Assembly: GCF_016785185.1 (NCBI RefSeq)
Contig: NZ_JAEKDY010000147.1
Direction: 5' to 3' (one strand)
DNA from: Heyndrickxia sporothermodurans
GTDB taxonomy: Bacteria > Bacillota > Bacilli > Bacillales > Bacillaceae_C
Length of the DNA: 7,446 bases
Shown piece by piece: positions 5,653 through 7,446 of the stretch. Both the position numbers and the translations under genes were made by a program. Position 1 is the stretch's first letter. Every line of letters begins with the position of its first letter. Under the pieces are notes generated by a model. The model was not told the origin of the DNA. It did no database searches and saw nothing but the letters and a program-made list of their open reading frames with translations.

Positions 5653-6864
5653 ATGGTGATGAGAAATCTACTAATTAAAATGTATCTATGCTTTTTTAAA
5701 ATATTTTATTATATTTTTTATCTACTACCAATAAGGAAAAAAGTCACATTCATTACTACCTTTGGTGATAATTGTGTTGCACTTTTTGAGGAGATGAAAA
5801 AGCAAAATTTTACATATCAAACTGTATTTTTATATAAAAAATCATGTGAAAAACAATTGGAAAATATAAAAGGTACAAAAAAAATTCGGTTTGAATCGGT
5901 CAACTTAATAAACGAAATAAGATCAATTTTCCATATAGCTACTTCTAGATATATTATAATTGATAATTATTTTGGTTTTTTATCTACTATCCATTTTAAA
6001 AAAAATGTTGAATGTATCCAACTATGGCATGCAGTAGGTGCCTTTAAAAAATTCGGATTAAAAGATCATACATTTGAAGACAGACCGATATCTGATAAAA
6101 AAAGGATTTTAAAAGTGTATAAACAGTTTCATAAGATTGTTGTAGGTTCGGATAAAATGGCTGCTATATTTATGGCTGCTTTCAATGTGGATAGGAAAAA
6201 TATATTACCTACTGGTATACCTAGAACCGACTTGTTTTTTGATGATATGAAAAAAAGAACTATTGCTTTTGACTGGTTAAAAGATTACCCAACACTGGAA
6301 AATAAAAAAATTATTATGTATGCCCCAACCTTTAGGGATAACGAATTGAAAAATTTTAAATTGCATTTAGATTTATTTTTATTGCAAAAAAAACTAGGAG
6401 AAGAATATGCAATTATTCTAAAATTACATCCTGCAATAAGTAATGAAAAAAATTATGTAGAAAAATATCCGGGGTTTGTTTATGATTTTTCATCATATAA
6501 AGATGTAAATAAGTTATTAATAATTACAGATATATTAATAACAGATTATTCATCGATACCATTTGAATATGCATTACTAAATAGACCAATTATATTTTTT
6601 ACATACGATTTAGCGAAATATAGAAATGATAGAGGACTTTGGGAGGGGTTTGAACAAACGATTCCCGGACCTAATGTCTCATCAACAAGTGAAATTATAT
6701 CCATAATAAAAGAACAAGATTATGATTTTCAACAAATTTCGGAATTTGCTTTAGAATGGAATAAATATTCACAAGGAAATTCAAGTGAAAAACTTGTTGA
6801 GTATCTTTTGGATAATGATGGAATTGGAAATAAAAAAAATTCTAATATTTATGATGAGACGTGA
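5653..6864 (+). CDS. TagB-like CDP-glycerol glycerophosphotransferase
   Basis: Membrane-associated GT-B transferase that moves glycerol-phosphate from CDP-glycerol to a lipid-linked teichoic acid acceptor. From ATG 5653 it has 403 residues, near the usual TagB size. A hydrophobic stretch (6-27, LLIKMYLCFF then YYIFYLLPI) probably anchors it to the inner membrane face. Family motifs are LWHAVGAFKKFG (124-135) with the first catalytic His, YAPTFR (223-228), LKLHP (257-260 region) with the second His, ITDYSSIPFEYALL (296-309) and IPGPN (337-341). The WHAxGAFKKFG form is typical of TagB-type primases, whereas the polymerase TagF type has WHGTP. The primer role is therefore favoured, but a TarF-like or chain-extending role is possible. 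The frame is open from ATG 5587, which lacks a ribosome binding site. ATG 5653 has AAGGA (5638-5642) 10 bases upstream and gives a normal N-terminus; ATG 5659 is an alternative. No convincing promoter was found between the terminator and the gene, so it may depend on read-through. Confidence 0.9.
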   Translation: MVMRNLLIKMYLCFFKIFYYIFYLLPIRKKVTFITTFGDNCVALFEEMKKQNFTYQTVFLYKKSCEKQLENIKGTKKIRFESVNLINEIRSIFHIATSRYIIIDNYFGFLSTIHFKKNVECIQLWHAVGAFKKFGLKDHTFEDRPISDKKRILKVYKQFHKIVVGSDKMAAIFMAAFNVDRKNILPTGIPRTDLFFDDMKKRTIAFDWLKDYPTLENKKIIMYAPTFRDNELKNFKLHLDLFLLQKKLGEEYAIILKLHPAISNEKNYVEKYPGFVYDFSSYKDVNKLLIITDILITDYSSIPFEYALLNRPIIFFTYDLAKYRNDRGLWEGFEQTIPGPNVSSTSEIISIIKEQDYDFQQISEFALEWNKYSQGNSSEKLVEYLLDNDGIGNKKNSNIYDET

Positions 6865-6867
6865 ATA

Positions 6868-6896
6868 TTGGATGATGGATAAACAAATATTATCAT
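6868..6896 (+). promoter_or_regulatory. Possible sigma-A promoter for tagD copy 2
   Basis: TTGGAT (6868-6873) and TATCAT (6891-6896) are 17 bases apart. The -10 box matches at 5 of 6 positions, the -35 at only 3 of 6. Transcription would start near 6903, exactly where the SD-pairing hairpin begins. Moderate evidence only; tagD copy 2 may instead be cotranscribed with the TagB-like gene 72 bases upstream. Confidence 0.35.
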
Positions 6897-6902
6897 TAAA
6901 AT

Positions 6903-6922
6903 CTCCTTAATATAATAAGGAG
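6903..6922 (+). promoter_or_regulatory. Hairpin pairing with the Shine-Dalgarno of tagD copy 2
   Basis: CTCCTTA (6903-6909) and TAAGGAG (6916-6922) form a perfect 7-bp stem with a six-base loop. The right arm covers the first half of the ribosome binding site (AAGGAGGAGGG, 6917-6927), so the left arm is an anti-SD copy. The second AGGAGG (6921-6926), 10 bases before ATG 6937, would remain mostly free. This could modulate translation or protect the mRNA 5' end; the pairing is visible, the function inferred. Confidence 0.5.
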
Positions 6923-6936
6923 GAGGGCATTTTTAT

Positions 6937-7323
6937 ATGAGAAAAGTTATAACGTATGGTACGTTTGATCTGTTACATTGGGGACATATTAATTTATTAA
7001 AGAGAGCAAGGGAACTAGGCGGAAAGTTAATTGTTGGACTATCCACAGACGAGTTTAATGATAAGAAAAATAAACATGCATATCATAGTTATGAAAATCG
7101 AAAATTTATTCTGGAATCGATACGCTATGTTGATTTAGTTATTCCCGAAAATTCATGGGAGCAAAAAATTGACGATGTTATAAAATATGAGATTGATGTT
7201 TTTGTTATGGGTGACGATTGGCAAGGACAATTTGACTTTTTAAAAGATTACTGTGAAGTAATATATTTACCTCGAACTGAGGGAATATCAACTACAAAAA
7301 TAAAAAAAGATTTATATAAGTGA
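6937..7323 (+). CDS. tagD: Glycerol-3-phosphate cytidylyltransferase, copy 2 (TagD)
   Basis: Second CDP-glycerol synthase, 128 residues, with every canonical TagD motif: YGTFDLLHWGHINLL (7-21, HxGH catalytic), STDEF (36-40), YHSYENRK (49-56), FVMGDDWQGQFDFLK (89-103) and the intact signature RTEGISTT (113-120). ATG start, with an unusually long ribosome binding site (AAGGAGGAGGG) upstream. It is 77% identical in protein to copy 1, with differences concentrated at 25-47 and 82-88, and the synonymous codons differ widely, so this is not a recent duplication. It lies 72 bases after the TagB-like gene, a pairing that suggests it supplies CDP-glycerol to that enzyme. Of the two copies this is the closer to canonical TagD and the likelier housekeeping enzyme. 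Confidence 0.96.
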   Translation: MRKVITYGTFDLLHWGHINLLKRARELGGKLIVGLSTDEFNDKKNKHAYHSYENRKFILESIRYVDLVIPENSWEQKIDDVIKYEIDVFVMGDDWQGQFDFLKDYCEVIYLPRTEGISTTKIKKDLYK

Positions 7324-7337
7324 ATGAATTTCATAAT

Positions 7338-7368
7338 TCTTAGCCCTTGTGTATCAAGGGGTTTAAGA
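7338..7368. repeat. Imperfect inverted repeat after tagD copy 2 (weak terminator or element edge)
   Basis: CCCTTG (7344-7349) and CAAGGG (7355-7360) pair around TGTAT. After a small asymmetric internal loop, TCTTA (7338-7342) pairs with TAAGA (7364-7368). It lies 20 bases after the tagD stop, so it may end the transcript, but it is not followed by a T-run on either strand, which makes it a poor canonical terminator. It also marks the point where base composition changes and could belong to the end of an inserted element. Confidence 0.45.
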
Positions 7369-7446
7369 GATAAAAAAAGAAGTACCTCCCCAAATCTTGT
7401 ATAATGGTAGTTGACCAGTAAGCCCCCATTCAAACAACGCATATAA
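7369..7446 (+). other. Non-coding end of window with a perfect -10 box; possible start of another unit
   Basis: This stretch is less AT-rich than the rest (CCTCCCC at 7385-7391, CCCCC at 7423-7427) and holds no credible gene. TATAAT at 7400-7405 is a perfect -10 hexamer, but no -35 box lies at the right distance. TTGACC (7411-7416) is -35-like without a -10 at a proper distance. The arrangement recalls the region before a transposase gene, but no transposase sequence or terminal repeat is present to prove it. Confidence 0.25.

Noticed and set aside
7248..7442. 64-codon minus-strand reading frame overlapping the end of tagD copy 2
   Set aside because: It overlaps the conserved RTEGISTT coding region antisense, has no ribosome binding site, and its product resembles no family.
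1..7446. CRISPR array, tRNA or rRNA genes, or a novel defence system
   Set aside because: No regularly spaced direct repeats, no cloverleaf or rRNA-like sequence, and every sizeable frame belongs to a known teichoic acid or nucleotide-sugar enzyme family.

Overview
The window is AT-rich chromosomal DNA from a Gram-positive bacterium of the Bacillales, probably Bacillaceae or a close relative. It looks like part of a wall teichoic acid (glycerol-phosphate polymer) biosynthesis locus. The evidence is strong purine-rich ribosome binding sites with mixed ATG/GTG/TTG starts, A/T-biased third codon positions, and proteins that read like the Bacillus enzymes GtaB/GalU, TagD, TagB/TagF and TagE/TarM. 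All genes are on the + strand. The genus cannot be fixed by eye.

Layout. Positions 1-124 hold no intact gene, only the decayed 5' end of the first gene. From about 125 to 2353 runs a long frame encoding a CDP-glycerol glycerophosphotransferase (TagF-type) domain fused to a GT4 glycosyltransferase. Its natural start is missing and its N-terminus is broken by a one-base frameshift. galU (2382-3254) follows after 28 bases and makes UDP-glucose. At 3352-4899 is a TarM/TagE-like GT4 glycosyltransferase with a beta-rich insert domain, a TTG start and a seven-G tract near its 5' end. A 205-base gap then carries a near-consensus sigma-A promoter overlapped by an operator-like dyad, leading into tagD copy 1 (5105-5503), which ends in a clear intrinsic terminator. 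A TagB-like glycerophosphotransferase (5653-6864) follows. Then comes tagD copy 2 (6937-7323), whose Shine-Dalgarno can pair with a sequence just upstream. The last ~120 bases change in composition, contain a hairpin and a perfect -10 box, and may be the edge of another element.

How the genes fit together. The TagD enzymes make CDP-glycerol from CTP and glycerol-3-phosphate. The TagB-like and TagF-like transferases use it to prime and/or extend a poly(glycerol-phosphate) chain on the undecaprenyl-linked carrier at the inner membrane face. GalU supplies UDP-glucose, and the GT4 enzymes probably decorate the chain. Linkage-unit genes (tagO, tagA) and the export ABC transporter (tagGH) are not in the window.

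The chemistry is that of known families; I see no wholly new system. The most interesting points are the two 77%-identical tagD copies flanking a TagB-like gene, one with a changed signature motif; the possible G-tract on/off switch; the promoter/dyad and SD-pairing hairpin controlling the two tagD copies differently; and the decayed start of the fused first gene.
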